This document shows positions 1-12,149 of a stretch of 21,371 nucleotides of DNA, piece after piece. Made by a program: the position numbers and the translations under genes. The DNA is taken from the NCBI RefSeq assembly GCF_001039355.2, contig NW_019773992.1, positions 460,792 through 482,162 of the forward strand, in the 5' to 3' direction. Numbering within the stretch: the stretch's first letter is position 1; each line of letters starts with the position of its first letter. Below the pieces are notes generated by a model that saw nothing but the letters and a program-made list of their open reading frames with translations, was not told where the DNA came from and made no database searches. This DNA is from Lingula anatina (taxonomy: Eukaryota > Brachiopoda > Lingulata > Lingulida > Lingulidae).

Positions 1-467
1 GTTTTCAAGGTGTGTGTCAGATCGCATTTCGGAGTATCATACTCCAGAACAAATTTTGTAGGACGACTGCGGGCTCATCCAGAACACCGACAGAACAGTA
101 TCAGCCAGAACACCGACAGGATGAGCCCTGGCATGCTCGGCTGTCACCTTGATTGGAGTAAACGAGTGTCGTAAAATCGCTATATGATTTTAAAACAGGG
201 TGCATAAATTTGAAAGCTAGATGAACCTTAGACTGCCACATTAATCTAATACAATGCAAAAAAGCCCTATCAAAAGTGGTTAAAACATTCAAACCGAATG
301 TCGTAAAGTCCCCATATACCCCCATAGAGACAATGAAATAGAGTACTCTAAAGTAAGAGTACAGTTTAAGGTTGTTCAGCCGAGCGTGGATGAGCCCGCA
401 GTCGTACTACAAAATTTGTTCTGGAGTATGATACTCCGAAATGCGATCTGACACACACCTTGAAAAC
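1..467. mobile_element. Foldback/MITE-like element with 80-bp inverted termini, left end at window edge
   Basis: Bases 1-80 and 388-467 are inverted copies of each other; I see one mismatch (G at 62 against the T of the other arm) in 80 bp. Each arm carries a near-palindrome reading GGAGTATCATACTCC at its centre. The interior of about 307 bp has no gene but contains a 15-bp direct repeat (ccagaacaccgacag at 79-93 and 105-119), the first copy overlapping the end of the left arm. Long nearly identical arms around a short non-coding core fit a non-autonomous DNA transposon. Since the window starts exactly at the outer base of the left arm, neither the true left end nor a target-site duplication can be checked, and the arms may be longer. 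Superfamily unknown. Confidence 0.7.
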
Positions 468-1670
468 GGGTAGAGTGGTCCGATAAACCGGTTAATTCAG
501 GATCCTTAGGTGCCGAGTCTGGTAGTTGGTTAGGCCTGCTATTGGGTATCAACAAATATTTTGGTTCTCATTTGTTTCTCATTTATATTATTTATAAATC
601 CTCCACATATTGTAAGTCATACAAAGATAACAGAGTATAGCATTTCTGAGAAAAAGACTGAAAAAGATGATGCCAGGCTGATATCTGATTTTGAAATGTA
701 ACATCTGTTATCCTTTGACATAAAAGTGAACTTTAAAAAACCCTGTGGATGTAATAAATCACGTCAGACTTTGGTTTTAATTTTTATACTTTCAAAATCA
801 TCATGTTAAGTAAAACTTTAGAAGAATACTTCTGGAAGCTTTTATCTATATCATGTTGATAATTCCTTCTGTACATATGACACTCCATTGCACTTGTGGT
901 TCAACAGTAACATTGGACACGGTGTACATCCTTTAGAAGATATGTATTCAACCAATTTCTAATATATAGATCTTGTTATTTTCTAATACATTTTGGTACA
1001 TAATGGCAGACTCAAACTTAGTTCATGATAAAAAAAAAGTAGCAGGTAAATGGGCACAGGTAAATGCATGTACTGCATAAGTTGAGAGAAACCATACCAA
1101 ACCAACTTGATTATGATGCCCACTTAGTGTGACCAATTGATTTACCAAAGAAATCATGCAGCATTTTGACTTTCTCTCTTTATTGGTGCACGAAGGCCTT
1201 TTTCTCTGATTAAGATTATGTGGATTTATCTCTTCAAAGTATCTTTTCAAGGTAAGGTACATTTATTATGAAAGATTTAGAGACAAGGTGAAACATTTGG
1301 TAAAAACGAGGCATGTTTATGTCAAGGCACATTTTGGCAAAGGGCCATTTAAATAAAATGTATGAATTAAGAATTACCTGTGATGGGGTAGTATAATATT
1401 ACCCATTTTGGATGGGGGAGGGGGGGGCGAAAAAAGCGAAAATTTGAAAAATTGGGGAAAAAAATGTGTATTTTCTAACAATGGAAGTGATAAAAATAAT
1501 ATTACAATTTACCTATAAAAATTCAACTCCTTCTTTCCAAAAGATCTTAGACCACATATTGGAGATATACCTAAGAGAATGAAGAGCACAAAACATTTTG
1601 TAAGTGGTCGTGAAGATTCCGTGGCATAGGAGGCTACCATATTGAATCTCGCGTAGAATCTCGTTCTAAA
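468..1670. other. Intergenic, no gene recognised
   Basis: AT-rich sequence between the foldback element and the RPS10 transcription start. No open frame here resembles a known protein or has convincing splice sites. A G-rich run followed by A-rich sequence lies around 1415-1470. The RPS10 promoter should lie in the last few hundred bases, but I see no clear TATA box, as is usual for ribosomal protein genes. Confidence 0.5.
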
Positions 1671-1707
1671 CTTCCTTTTCCGGTGTGCAGCCATCTTGAA
1701 TCACAAA
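1671..1707 (+). promoter_or_regulatory. RPS10: 5'-TOP start and noncoding first exon of RPS10
   Basis: A C-started pyrimidine run (CTTCCTTTTCC, 1671-1681) follows three A residues and is followed by GCAGCCATCTTG and then the donor AAA|GTGAGT at 1708. Ribosomal protein genes start transcription in such a terminal oligopyrimidine tract, which places their translation under mTOR control. The CCATCTT core just inside the transcript is the reverse of the YY1-type AAGATGG element common at ribosomal protein promoters. Splicing 1707 to 2287 would give a short leader whose only base before the ATG from the next exon is G. The exact start base (1671 or 1675) is inferred. Confidence 0.6.
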
Positions 1708-2131
1708 GTGAGTTTTAGTACTCCGAAACAAATCTAGAAACATCCGTCTTTCTGAAGAAAGTTCAGAATTTTATATTGGTCAGCTACTTCGTTGAGATAT
1801 TGCACTTAAATATCACATCCAGATTAGGCGATGAATCAATACAGACAAACATAGCAATGTATTAAAATTGTCTTTACTCTCATGTTCGTCTTGTCAGTGG
1901 TGCCCATTAGCGCCATAATTAATAAAAACATGGACATTTCTCGGTTTCTCAGAGTTTTTCAGACTAGTATATTTTCACATAATTCTGTTAACGAGATAAC
2001 TTCTGTGCTTATTTATGCGTCTTACGTTTCCTAACACCGACAAACTCGCACTCGATATCAGTTGGCCAAGGCTTTAATGAAGTAGTATTTAGTGTACCTT
2101 ATGCTATGGTGTTTTATAAGTCTTACACAGC

Positions 2132-2189
2132 TTCTACATTAACTTTTTTGGATATAACACAGGTTCTACATTAACTTTTATGGATATAA
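2132..2189. repeat. Two-copy direct repeat in RPS10 intron 1
   Basis: A 26-bp unit beginning ttctacattaac is present at 2132-2157 and again at 2164-2189 (period 32), with one T/A difference. It is a small local duplication in the 5' intron; no function is visible. Confidence 0.75.
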
Positions 2190-2287
2190 GTTCTTAGTGT
2201 ATGTGTCATTACATTTTATTTCTTCTGGCATGCAAGTGTATGCTTGATTTATTTATTGAAAATGAACATGAATGTCTCTCCCGCAGG

Positions 2288-3585
2288 ATGTTGATGCCCA
2301 AGAAGGCCCGTATTGCCGTGTATGAACACCTCTTTAAAGAGGGTGTTATGGTGGCCAGAAAAGATTTCATTGCACCAAAACATCCAGAACTTGACAATGT
2401 TAGGAATCTGTACGTGATTAAGGCAATGCAGGTATGTTACCAAAATTAAGCACACGTTTGATTTCTGTATTATTGGTTAGGATTGGTAAAAATAATGCAA
2501 AGTTTCATCTCCCTAAAGCAGCATATTAAATGATTGCACCATACATTTTTCACTTACCACTTGGAATGTTATGTATTTGAAACTTACTTGCCTATTATTT
2601 CCTTTTTGTAGTCTCTCAAGTCCAGGGGATATGTAAACGAACAGTTTGCATGGCGTCACTACTACTGGTATTTGACCAATGAGGGAATCCAGTATCTGCG
2701 GGACTTTCTTCACCTGCCACCCGAGATCGTGCCCTCTACACTTAAAAGACAAGCACGGCCAGAGGCTGCTAGAGCTGTCCGACCAAAAGGTGTGTGTTTA
2801 GAATTCAAAATTGTTTAGTCACATAATTAATTAATTAAATATTGAATAAAGGTAGAATTAAGTTTGATAAGTTGAAATAAGAAATAAAGCATTGGTAAAA
2901 AAATTTTTTTTTTAATTTGACAGTCCCAATTATAAATTTTGCTGTTGATCACCTGTTTGCTTTTTGGACCTGCAGTATAGTATTATTGATGGAATTAGAT
3001 TTTTATAATTCAAGTCAAGAACACCATTGTACCTGAACGTGAAAATGACTGTTGACTTCTATTTTAAAATTGCTTTGTGCTCCTTAGGTCCCGAAGGCCC
3101 AAGATCAGGTCCTGGAGCAGCAGATAGAGCAGAATACAGAAAAGCTGGACCACGTAAGTCCATTCAAAGTAAAATAAAATTCTAAATGTAAAGTGAACCA
3201 TTAGATAGGCTTAATGAAGGTTATTTTAAAAGGTTTTAATTTTCCTACAAGTAGTGAAATGCTCGGATATCTTCATTGTGATGAAGGTGTATCCACATGG
3301 TTGATTTTCTTGTCTTTTTTTTTTTGTAGCTGGAGTTGACAAAAAATCAGAAGTTGGAGCTGGTGCAGACCCAAGTTTTAACTTCGTAAGTTAAATCTTG
3401 CAGAAAATTTACCTACTTATGTTAAATTATCTTGAGGAAATTATGATTAAACAGTTTTCACAAGATACTTTGAAATAAATTAGATTGTTAAGCTGAAAAT
3501 GTTGACAAAAACATGAAAATTTCACATGCATTTTTTTTTTCAGAGAGGTGGTTTTGGCAGAGGAAGGGGAGCACCACAACAGTAA
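2288..3585 (+). CDS. RPS10: 40S ribosomal protein S10 (eS10), five coding exons
   Basis: Coding exons are 2288-2431, 2612-2789, 3088-3153, 3330-3385 and 3544-3585. All junctions are GT-AG and the phases join without a break to give 161 aa; human S10 is 165 aa. The start is the ATG right after the acceptor at 2286. The N-terminal two thirds is the S10/plectin domain, with hallmarks [18 protein letters not shown] and [20 protein letters not shown]. The tail is Gly/Arg-rich and ends [13 protein letters not shown]. From family knowledge, the tail arginines (here R154 and R156) match the PRMT5-methylated pair of human S10, and the lysine pair K134-K135 matches the ZNF598 ubiquitination site used in stalled-ribosome quality control. 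The protein sits near the mRNA entry side of the 40S subunit. The intact frame, TOP leader and poly(A) signal argue for an expressed gene rather than a retrocopy. Confidence 0.97.
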
Positions 3586-3720
3586 ATGGGATTGTAGGAG
3601 ACTTATAAACTTGGTATCACTGTACAGAGAAATTACATACAGGACTCTGATTTTTCATCTTAATGAGACAGAAGATTCTGCAACAATTTTGCATAAGTGT
3701 TCTAAGTAAGCAAAAAAATT

Positions 3721-3726
3721 AATAAA
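3721..3726 (+). terminator. Poly(A) signal of RPS10
   Basis: AATAAA lies 136 bp after the stop codon and is followed by an A-rich run and then a GT-rich stretch (gttcgtgttgttgttgtt, from about 3760), the expected downstream element. No earlier hexamer occurs in the 3' UTR. Confidence 0.7.
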
Positions 3727-3789
3727 ACTAAAAAAAAAGGAGAATCTTCAATAAGGAAATGTTCGTGTTGTTGTTGTTCTTTTCTTTGT

Positions 3790-5159
3790 GAAAATTGCAC
3801 CTTTATGTAACTAAGGCATTCAGAGATGTGTTTGGAGTCATTTTTCTGACAGAAAAGTCGACCAAATACCACCATATAGTACAAGTTTCAAATAGCATAA
3901 CTTTCCTAAAGACATCTTTCATATCATTTGAAAAATTAATTTTTCTGCTTGCTGTATATAAACAGGGCAGATAAGTAGGACAAATGAGGCTAAATTAAAG
4001 ACCCTCATTGCATCTAGAGATTTAACGTGTAATGGGGCCAAGAGAGGGATGGTTCAAATCTGTTAAAGCTGCAAGCCTGTGCACAGTGAACTTCGATTTT
4101 TGTCAGTGGGGGGAGAAAAATAATTCATTTTGCCAAGGTTATTTTTCTTTTTGTGCTATAAAATAACAAGAAACTGTTCTGACCTCAAAATTTATTTAAA
4201 TGATGACTAATATATTTGCAATATTGCATTTTAAATAAAAGTACAGGAATGAGATTTTTCTATTGACTGATTTCAGACTTTGAGAGCCAAAAACATCATT
4301 GGCCCCCTGGACTCCACACCATATTTCCTGACATTTTCTAAATGGCACTTTAATCTGTGTTGGTAGAAATTCTTAAAGACGTGACTTATTTGTTCAGTCC
4401 GTCTAGAGCCTCAAACTAACCTGAATGAATCCTGTTCAGTTTGAAAGAAATGAAACTGATAATTCATCACACACAACTTTAAATACTCGTAAAAGAAAAG
4501 CAAGAAAAACTTGCTAAAGGCCAGTACTCGGCTCAATGTATATGTACACGTTATCACAGCTGCTTTGATAAGTTTCAGGACTCCTGAAGTTTGAAACGGA
4601 GATAGAGCCACAGGTCGATATATATATATATATATGCATAACTGAGTGGATATCCTGTAAGCTATTAAAAAAATACTAAATTTATAACAACCATTCTATA
4701 AAACTACACTTGCCCAAAATAATGAGCTTTTATCAGTTGCCACAATAACTGTTGCTATCAGATTAAGCACTATAATTCAATATGAACAAGAAATCTGGTT
4801 CTTCACAACCTATCAAATTGAACGTAAATAATTCCTGGTATAAAATGTATTTCAATAATTTACAGTGGTTGCAGAAATACCTTTCATAGCAAACTTGGAA
4901 AAAATACAGTTAAAAATTCAAAATCAATATACCCAACAAAAACATTCCTATTATCTTATAGAAATTGCTTCAGAATGCTGAGAATATCTCATTTATCTGC
5001 TAGGGGTTTAAGTTTTGATTGAGGTGTACATTTATCTTTGGATGAAATGACTGAAAAGGGAAAGCCAACATATGGGTATGGCACACTTGATAAATAACTA
5101 TGATCATATTTTAGAATATATATATATATTCCAAAACCTTTTAAAAAAGCACTCTCCAA
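3790..5159. other. Convergent intergenic region, including the 3' UTR of the minus-strand elongase
   Basis: No coding exon is visible between the RPS10 3' end and the stop codon of the minus-strand elongase, so the two genes are transcribed toward each other. Candidate poly(A) hexamers face both ways: TTTATT at 4191-4196 (AATAAA on the minus strand, about 960 bp after the elongase stop) and AATAAA near 4233 on the plus strand. Short TA repeats occur near 4619-4635 and 5117-5129. Confidence 0.45.
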
Positions 5160-8108
5160 TTACTCTCCATGAGATATTTTTTGCGTTCTAAGACTGCTGT
5201 TTTTAGTAATATTTTCATATGGCTTGGCAATTTCCTTTCTCTTGTTGTATGTTTGATGGTAGAAATTGCCAAAGAGAACTATGTGGGAGACCATGTAGAG
5301 GATGAGAGCTGCATTGTATCCATTTGGGAAACCACAGTCCTTGTACATAGCGAAGCTGGTATGGAACAGAATAATTACAAATTGCAGCTGAAATTGAAGA
5401 ATAAACAACTGTTAGAGTTCTTGGACAAGTGAAGATTTTAGTAGACATATATAACTGGTAATTTAGTTTATAATGAAATTATTTTTCAATATGAAAACAT
5501 TTTTTCATATATAAAAAGTGATTTTTATAACATCAAGATAACACTTTACACAGTATAAAGGATGAAAACGACTGCAACAAAAATATTGATGTGAACAAAA
5601 TGATTCTAAATATTATTATGATTATATAAAAATTATCATAAACCATAATGATCTTCAAAGCACTTTTCCAAATCTATATAATATGTGCTGTAGTCAAATA
5701 AGGACTCCTCACAGGACATGCTTAGTCGAAACGGTCAAAAGCTATTCTTGTTGGAAGATCATAACATGAGCTGCACAGCAGGAATTAAGTAGCCCCCCCC
5801 CCTCCCATAAATTCATAGAAAAATGTCATCTTTTCCCCACATCTCAAATAACAATTTTTCAGAATCATGGCTCACCAACTGCAGAGATGTCATATACTTC
5901 TTCCACCATAAGTATTTTTGCATATGTGGACCAATGGCAGACAGTCCATAGTAAGTGTACATCAGAATATGGATCAAGCTGTTAACCAAGGCAGAAAAAT
6001 AGGCTGGAATAATCAAAGCAGTAGGATGATTCCATTCTTGTTACATATTATTTACTGGTCAAAAAAGATCTGTACAAAGAAAAGGTTAGCAGTGTAATCT
6101 TCTTTACAACTGATGGAAAAGATGGGTCTGACAGTATACTCACATTCACCTCCTGGTACAAACTTGACTCCAATCCACCACAGTAACACCATAGTAGAGT
6201 GATGGTACACATGGAGGAATGTTATCTGATTGTTCTTTTTTCGCAGGATGAAGAAAAACTTGAATGAAAACAAAAATAAGTATTATTATTTTGTAATTTA
6301 TAAAAGTTCTCCACACCAAAAGACAACTCGGTTTTTGATTAATAAAATAAACGAACACATAAAAGTGTGCAGCATTTGAGTAACCTTGACAACACTGAAT
6401 CAACGAATAATTAACATAAACATGTGTCAAACATTTTTATTGGTAATATAGAACAGCGTTTTCTAATTCATGGCCTGCCGGGTGTTTTTAGTCAATTCCA
6501 TCGCTCTTTGTTCTGAACAATGACTACGGTACTCCAATTTCTTATTTAGTTTTGCAATATGAACTTACTGTGTCCATAAACTCAATTATCTTGGAAAAGA
6601 AATACCACCAGCATACATTAGCCAACTGCAAAATAAATAAAATAAAATAAACAATCATGTTAATTAGTCATGGTTATTACAGAATACATGCATACCAAAT
6701 GAAAGAAAACATGGCTTTATTTAAATGGTAATTAGTTTCAAGGGTAAGACTGGGTTCCCATGCCTAGAACGAACCATCTGGATTGGTCTAACTCCCTATA
6801 GGGAGTCTCACTAAATTGCTATAAACTTAACCGGCTTAATTGTCTGTCACACCTACCGAATCAGCTAGGGGGTAAAGATCATTACCCCTAACGGCTTTAC
6901 TAGGCGTGACAGACATTTAAGCTGGTTAAATTGATAGCAACTGTAGTGAGACTTCCCAGGGAGATAGATCGATCCAAATATCTGTGGGAATGGTCCCTAA
7001 GCATATACATTTTATCATAAGACTTGTCTGATATGTGAATATATGGTAAGTCGAGGTGTTAAAAAAAACAACTTGAGATATTTACTGAAATGCAAATATT
7101 TGCAGACATCAATATATAAAACTCTGGATAATACTCAATCTTGTTTATCATGATAATTTTCTATCTTACGTTTAATGCATTTATCTTGGTACCTGACATT
7201 TCCATATTTAAATAGGACATAATTAACTTTAAACAGGACATGCTGGCAAAGAGATGAAATTGAGTTTTTTATGAGAGTATAAGCTATATACATGTACTTA
7301 CTCTAATTGCCATGGGATCATCTTTGGTATCCACTGGTTGACAAACCAAGCTAAAGCTGGCATTCAGTACAGTACTTGCAAATATCTGTAAATGCAAAAT
7401 TGTTTTGCCAAATACTAGAGTTGAATGTTGCCTTAATCTGTGACATATTTTACTTGCAAAACTAAACTCTGTGGAAATAAATGATCTAATTTTGAAATCA
7501 TAATTCACGAGCACAGTGATTCATGGCATGTGGTGGATGAATTTTATGCTTGTTTGCATTATTAGTCATAATGAAAAAGCATAAAACTTTTGCTCTATAT
7601 TATAATATTATATCACTGTACTATGAAATTTCCTAATTTGAACAGAATTTCACATTACAACATACCTCCCAAAACATGTATACAGATAGGAACACAAGGC
7701 CTAAATTATAAACAACCAACACTTTGTTTAGTTTGTATGCTGGTCTGCTTTTCATCCATACTGGTCCCTTCCACACCAAGTACAAATAGAGTGCAGTTGC
7801 TGTATAAGATGGGATTGGACTGTCCATAAGAAACCATTCTGATGTCCTTGGATCTGCAGGAATTAAAGAAAATATTGATTATTATTATTTGTAGATATTT
7901 CTTATGTAGTTAAACAGTACATATAACTCGCCAATAGCTAGACAAATAACAGATTTTTACAAGATACAGTTTCTGTAAAATGTACTTATATCATTTGCAC
8001 TGTAACTGTTAAAAACTTGTGCGAACAGTTGCAAAAGGAGAATTAGTTAAAATGTTTTATTTGCTGACCTGATAGAGACATGATTCCACTGTAGAGGTCT
8101 CCCACCAT
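5160..8108 (-). CDS. ELOVL-family very-long-chain fatty acid elongase, seven coding exons
   Basis: Exons in transcript order are 8108-8069, 7853-7666, 7385-7302, 6625-6569, 6258-6144, 6003-5876 and 5387-5160, all GT-AG and phase-consistent, giving 279 aa. The ATG at 8108 is supported by an in-frame TGA at 8138-8136 in the same exon, whose acceptor is at 8175-8174. ELOVL enzymes condense acyl-CoA with malonyl-CoA to 3-ketoacyl-CoA in the ER membrane. Visible family motifs are KIIEFMDT (116-123), [10 protein letters not shown] (134-143, containing the HxxHH box), [12 protein letters not shown] (169-180) and TSLQLLQ (200-206), with hydrophobic helices throughout. It resembles both the ELOVL4 and ELOVL1/7 classes, so I give no symbol. 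The tail ends KISHGE with no clear C-terminal dilysine ER signal, unlike the divergent neighbour. An intron (6568-6259) splits the motif region just after Asp-Thr, where the neighbour has no intron. Confidence 0.93.
6777..6978. repeat. Imperfect 200-bp palindrome (MITE-like) in an elongase intron
   Basis: Lying between exons 7385-7302 and 6625-6569 of the minus-strand elongase, this segment folds on itself. The left arm (tctggattggtct, gagtctcacta, ttgctat, cggcttaa, tgtctgtcac) pairs in order with the right arm (agatcgatcca, tagtgagact, atagcaa, ttaagctgg, gtgacagaca). The centre is taggggg..ttacccctaa at about 6866-6890. Arms are diverged, with small indels, so if it is a transposon it is older than the other two elements in this window. 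No target duplication is convincing. Confidence 0.65.
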
Positions 8109-8173
8109 TTTCAAAATTGAAGCTATTCCTATTATTCACAGGTATAAGCTAGGAGTTATTTTACTAGTTGGCT

Positions 8174-9229
8174 CTGAAATGAGAACGCTTTTAGTAAATG
8201 TCATTATATTTAAACACAAATGTATGTACTCTCCCTATTTCTGCTAAAAGATTTGCTTCTATTTTTGAGTGTCATTTTGTTGTAAATAAATTTAAAAAAA
8301 TGATTCATCAGATCTATACACTTTCATAACTATTTTGTTCACAAGAAACCTTTACAGCTTTTACTACTTTCCATAATTTCTATTTCTGACATTTATTTTA
8401 GAAAAAATGTTTAAGCTGTTTATATTTTAATTTTCAGCATCTTAATTAACAAAATTTCACCCTACATCACTAAAGTGCAGCACTCCACAGGTTTTGTTTC
8501 ATTTGGCTATTTTCTGCATTTCATTATAATTTGAACATGAGCATCAGCCTAACTACCCTGTACCTGTATTTCAAACAACGCTGGGTGATATAATATTAAA
8601 AGACAGCATGGATAATGTGCTAGAGAGAAATTTATATGAACATATAAGAAAAGCATCTATTCCAAATTAATGAGAAAAATATTCCACAGAAAACATAACA
8701 CCTTTTCTTAATACAGAATACACCCATTATCAACATATAGGTCCATTTGAAGAAAATAAAAAAATTAAAAATACAGTTAAAAATATATTCATGCATTCTA
8801 CTATTTTCTTAATTTCTGTTGACAGAAAGTGATAAATAAGCTTCTTTTATAATGGACATTTTATAAATTCATGTCATGCTAGAATGGGGAAATTTTCATA
8901 TTTAGCAACGAAGGTTTCAGCTGTCTTAGTGTTGAAAGTTTTGAAAATTACAAACAACCCTTTTCAATAATATTTCTTGAAGCCCTCTCTTGTATGTAAA
9001 ACCTGTATATACATTCATAATCATTAGGGGGTTGGGGAACGGCACAACTTTTCTGTACATTCGGCACACAACAATGCATAATGACTTCTATCTCCAACCA
9101 GCCAGTCTATAGCCATTTAACCCCTAAACTACAGCAGAGGCCTCTATCACTTATGATCACTTGACATCGAAACAAGCACATTGTTTTTCTTGCAATTTTG
9201 ATGCAATACTATCACCGATTGTTACTTAC
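8174..9229. other. Probable 5' UTR intron of the minus-strand elongase
   Basis: There is no coding exon here. The stretch lies between the acceptor before the first coding exon (8175-8174 on the minus strand) and candidate minus-strand donors at 9229 and 9443, so it is best read as an intron within the leader. It is AT-rich, with no repeat or RNA gene that I recognise. Confidence 0.4.
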
Positions 9230-9830
9230 ATTTATCGGAAAACTACGCTGGTCACATCTTCAACACGTTAAAATGTTTGTACACTTTTGCTCGTGTTAAA
9301 CAAGCACGTGTTTGTTTACACGGCAACGTTTAAATGACCGCCCGCTCTAGTTTTTCATCCAATGAGGCGTCGTTTTACTTTGCATCACCAAATAGCGTAA
9401 TATGAGAGCTTTTGTTTTATAGGTCAAATATAGGAGCACTTACCGGTGTTGGAGCCAGACTTAAAGATTGTTGGTGGCAACGAACGAGTGCTCTAACTAT
9501 CCAAATGCATCTATAATTCTGTTACCTTGAAGTTTAGGGGTGAGTATTTGTGCTTCATTAGCTATCTCTTACATAGACTTTGTAATAATCTCTTCACGTT
9601 AACGAAAATGCTGATTAGACCCCTAAGTCTAGTTCCCGTAGTTAGCGACCGCGCCTCACCAGTACTTGTGTTAGTAATGTATTATTTTGCTTGGACCGCG
9701 ACTTCTGAGCATTTACAATATGCATCTTATAAGACTGAATTTCGAGACATTGTATAACACTGTAGACCTTTGCAGGCCAACCGGCCTAAGGCTTATATCC
9801 AGCTTCGGCAGCTACAGATTTACACCGCAG
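9230..9830. promoter_or_regulatory. Candidate shared promoter and 5' noncoding exons of the divergent elongases
   Basis: This stretch is richer in CG dinucleotides than its surroundings. It holds minus-strand donors ATAAAT|GTAAGT (exon end 9230) and ACACCG|GTAAGT (exon end 9444), and a plus-strand donor CCGCAG|GTACGT (exon end 9830). Both elongases have a splice acceptor just before their first coding exon, so each needs an upstream noncoding exon, and these donors are the best candidates. Other visible elements are a CACGTG E-box at about 9305 and CCAAT at about 9359. Transcription starts cannot be placed from sequence alone, and each donor call is individually uncertain. Confidence 0.4.
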
Positions 9831-11721
9831 GTACGTCTCGAAACAAAAATGATGTACCATGTTGCCAAAAATTAACCTCAGTACCTGTTTTACAATACAT
9901 ATACAAGAATATCATTGTAAATTTACACTAAAGCATTGAGCTATATAGGATACTCGATCTGGGGCCATTAAGCTGGTTTCTCGGTATCACGTCATATTAT
10001 CTATCCAGGTCAATATTACGTATTTTAGAAGTACCCTGTGTTCGCTGTACAATAGATTCACTGCCCTAGTTTGCATCATGTGTAAATAGATTTTTAGTCT
10101 TTCAAGCAATAGGAATTAAACATAAGGTAAAGTTAAAAATTTTACTAGAGAATAAAAATCAGCCAGTCAACTGTGGAGTGACAAGTATACATCTCAGACC
10201 ACTGGCTTTAAATGCTCCTTAAAAACATACCCACTTTCATTATCAGATGTCAAGGACTATGATTTGTCAGTGTATGAACATTTATTTAATCTGTCAATTG
10301 CTGAGAGATAAAACTGATAGCAAACCACATTTTAAAGAGCATTGCACGTGGTTATCATGGCTGTGTGCATGAGCTTTATTGGGATGGGCAACTGCAATGA
10401 ATTGTGAACTTTGCTACCTGACATTAGCCAAAAAAAAAAAAAAAAAAAAAATGCTGTGACTTTAAGTCATAACACTTTTTAGATAGTGTGATGTAAGAAG
10501 AGGTGCTTCAGGATGCTGTTACAAGTTGACTGCAGCACCTCTTAAACAATGTTTTATAGAACTGCCCCACTTCTCTTGTGTAACATTCCTATCATATATA
10601 TATATATTTAAAAAGAACTATTTGTTTATTTGCAGATTTTTTATACATGTTTGATATTGACAGAATAGTGCTCAGCCTTAATTGCTCCTAATAGTAAATA
10701 GTAAAAATCAAAAGTTTACTGAAACAGATCAGTTGATCATCTAACAGAGACTGTGATTGTAGGGGCAGATGTGTTTAGATTCTTTACTTAAATTACACAA
10801 TATTGTTGCTTTATTTCTAAAATAGTTTGTCAATTGCACCAGGCCAATGTTAGGCTTAAAAATCTCAATCTTAAAGCAAAGTCAGTTTACCTGTTGAGTA
10901 CCTGCACATGGTTATCAAAAGAAAGGGAATACTTGGTATTGTTAGAACAATAACGTGAGCACACACCAGGGTACTTTTGAATGGTCACTGGTCCATGTTG
11001 CTATGTTCACATGCTAACAAATCTACATGTGCCTTTTAACAATAGGTATAGATAGGTATACCAATATAGGTAAGAGTTAAATTTAAGCTGGTCAACGAAC
11101 CTTTTTGTTAGTTTTATAGACCTCACATACAACTGAACTGTGAACAAAGCTGAAGGTTAGGACTAAATGCCAATGGCGAAACTAAAAATGAAGCTTATAT
11201 TTTTTTAAGTGTCAGTTTACAAGATTCAGCTGTTGAGTACACAATTAGGGCATGAATGTTATGTCAGATATTACTGTGCCAATATTTGTGTTTGAACTTA
11301 GCATGTCAGTTGCTAAGGATTGTTCTGGTCAGTTATATTCAGTCTTATTCCCGCTCAATATATCATGTGAACTGCCCTCTGAAACTGAGCAATCAATGCT
11401 GTTTCCTGATAGCATTAGTTTGATTCATTTGGTTACTAGTATGTGTATTCTCAGGGATCTAATAGTAACTATTGTTCCATTATTGTTAACCAGGAAAACA
11501 GCTAGCATAAGCCTAATTATGAATGCATGCTTTTCATGACAACCACTCATGAACAAATAGCAAAAATAACCTAAGTATCTCTGAAAGGTTTCATATTTGA
11601 AAGAATTGCACTCCAAAAAAGTATGAAAATCACAAAAGATAATGATTTTGCAGACATACATAACCATGCAATTATTATTTTGACGAATTTTTCATGAATC
11701 TTGAAATTCTATATTTTTCAG
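9831..11721. other. Probable first intron of the plus-strand elongase
   Basis: No coding exon is supported between the candidate donor at 9831 and the acceptor at 11720-11721. It contains an A run at 10430-10451 and a stem at 10498-10543 with 10-bp perfect arms (aagaggtgct / agcacctctt) and a 26-nt loop. The one sizeable open frame (11252-11539) resembles no known protein. Confidence 0.4.
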
Positions 11722-11735
11722 CTTTAACCAGAATT

Positions 11736-12118
11736 ATGATTGAAGTGGTAACAGACACGTTTAACCATCTCTATGAAGGTTACCTATGGACTTTATCTAT
11801 TGCAGGTATGAATAACAAAGCGGGTTTACAAAATATGGTGAAGTTGCACTGAAATTTGACAGAATTTTAGAGAAAAATATCCGTGGATAGCATCTGTCAC
11901 TTTCTTTATGCTTGTTTGTTTGTTTTTGTTGCACCAGACTGCATAGTTTTTCATAATTGTTTACCTTATACTCCTCCACGTCCAACAAAATCTTGCTTCT
12001 TTTACAAGAGAAGAGATTTTATATTTAGGTTATTCTTAGTTTAAGAAATTTATACAACTGCATTACTGCTGCCCCTCCCCCCCCCCCNATTATTTTTTTG
12101 CACCTCAAATCCCCCCTG

Positions 12119-12149
<31 letters not shown>

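Noticed and set aside
1509-1694. Minus-strand open frame beginning MAAHRKRKF
   Set aside because: It is antisense to the RPS10 TOP start; its ATGGCTGC is the reverse of the CCATCTT promoter element. No family resemblance or splice context.
3275-3329. Possible C/D snoRNA in RPS10 intron 3 (GTGATGA near 3277)
   Set aside because: No CTGA D box or terminal stem at a suitable distance before the intron ends; the match is only a short C-box-like word.
9527-9875. Two overlapping plus-strand open frames near the divergent promoter
   Set aside because: Low-complexity random-looking peptides, unrelated to any family I know; better explained as leader or promoter DNA.
11252-11539. 95-codon plus-strand open frame upstream of the ELOVL4-like start
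   Set aside because: No recognised domain and no evident splice site joining it to exon 1; length is compatible with chance in this DNA.
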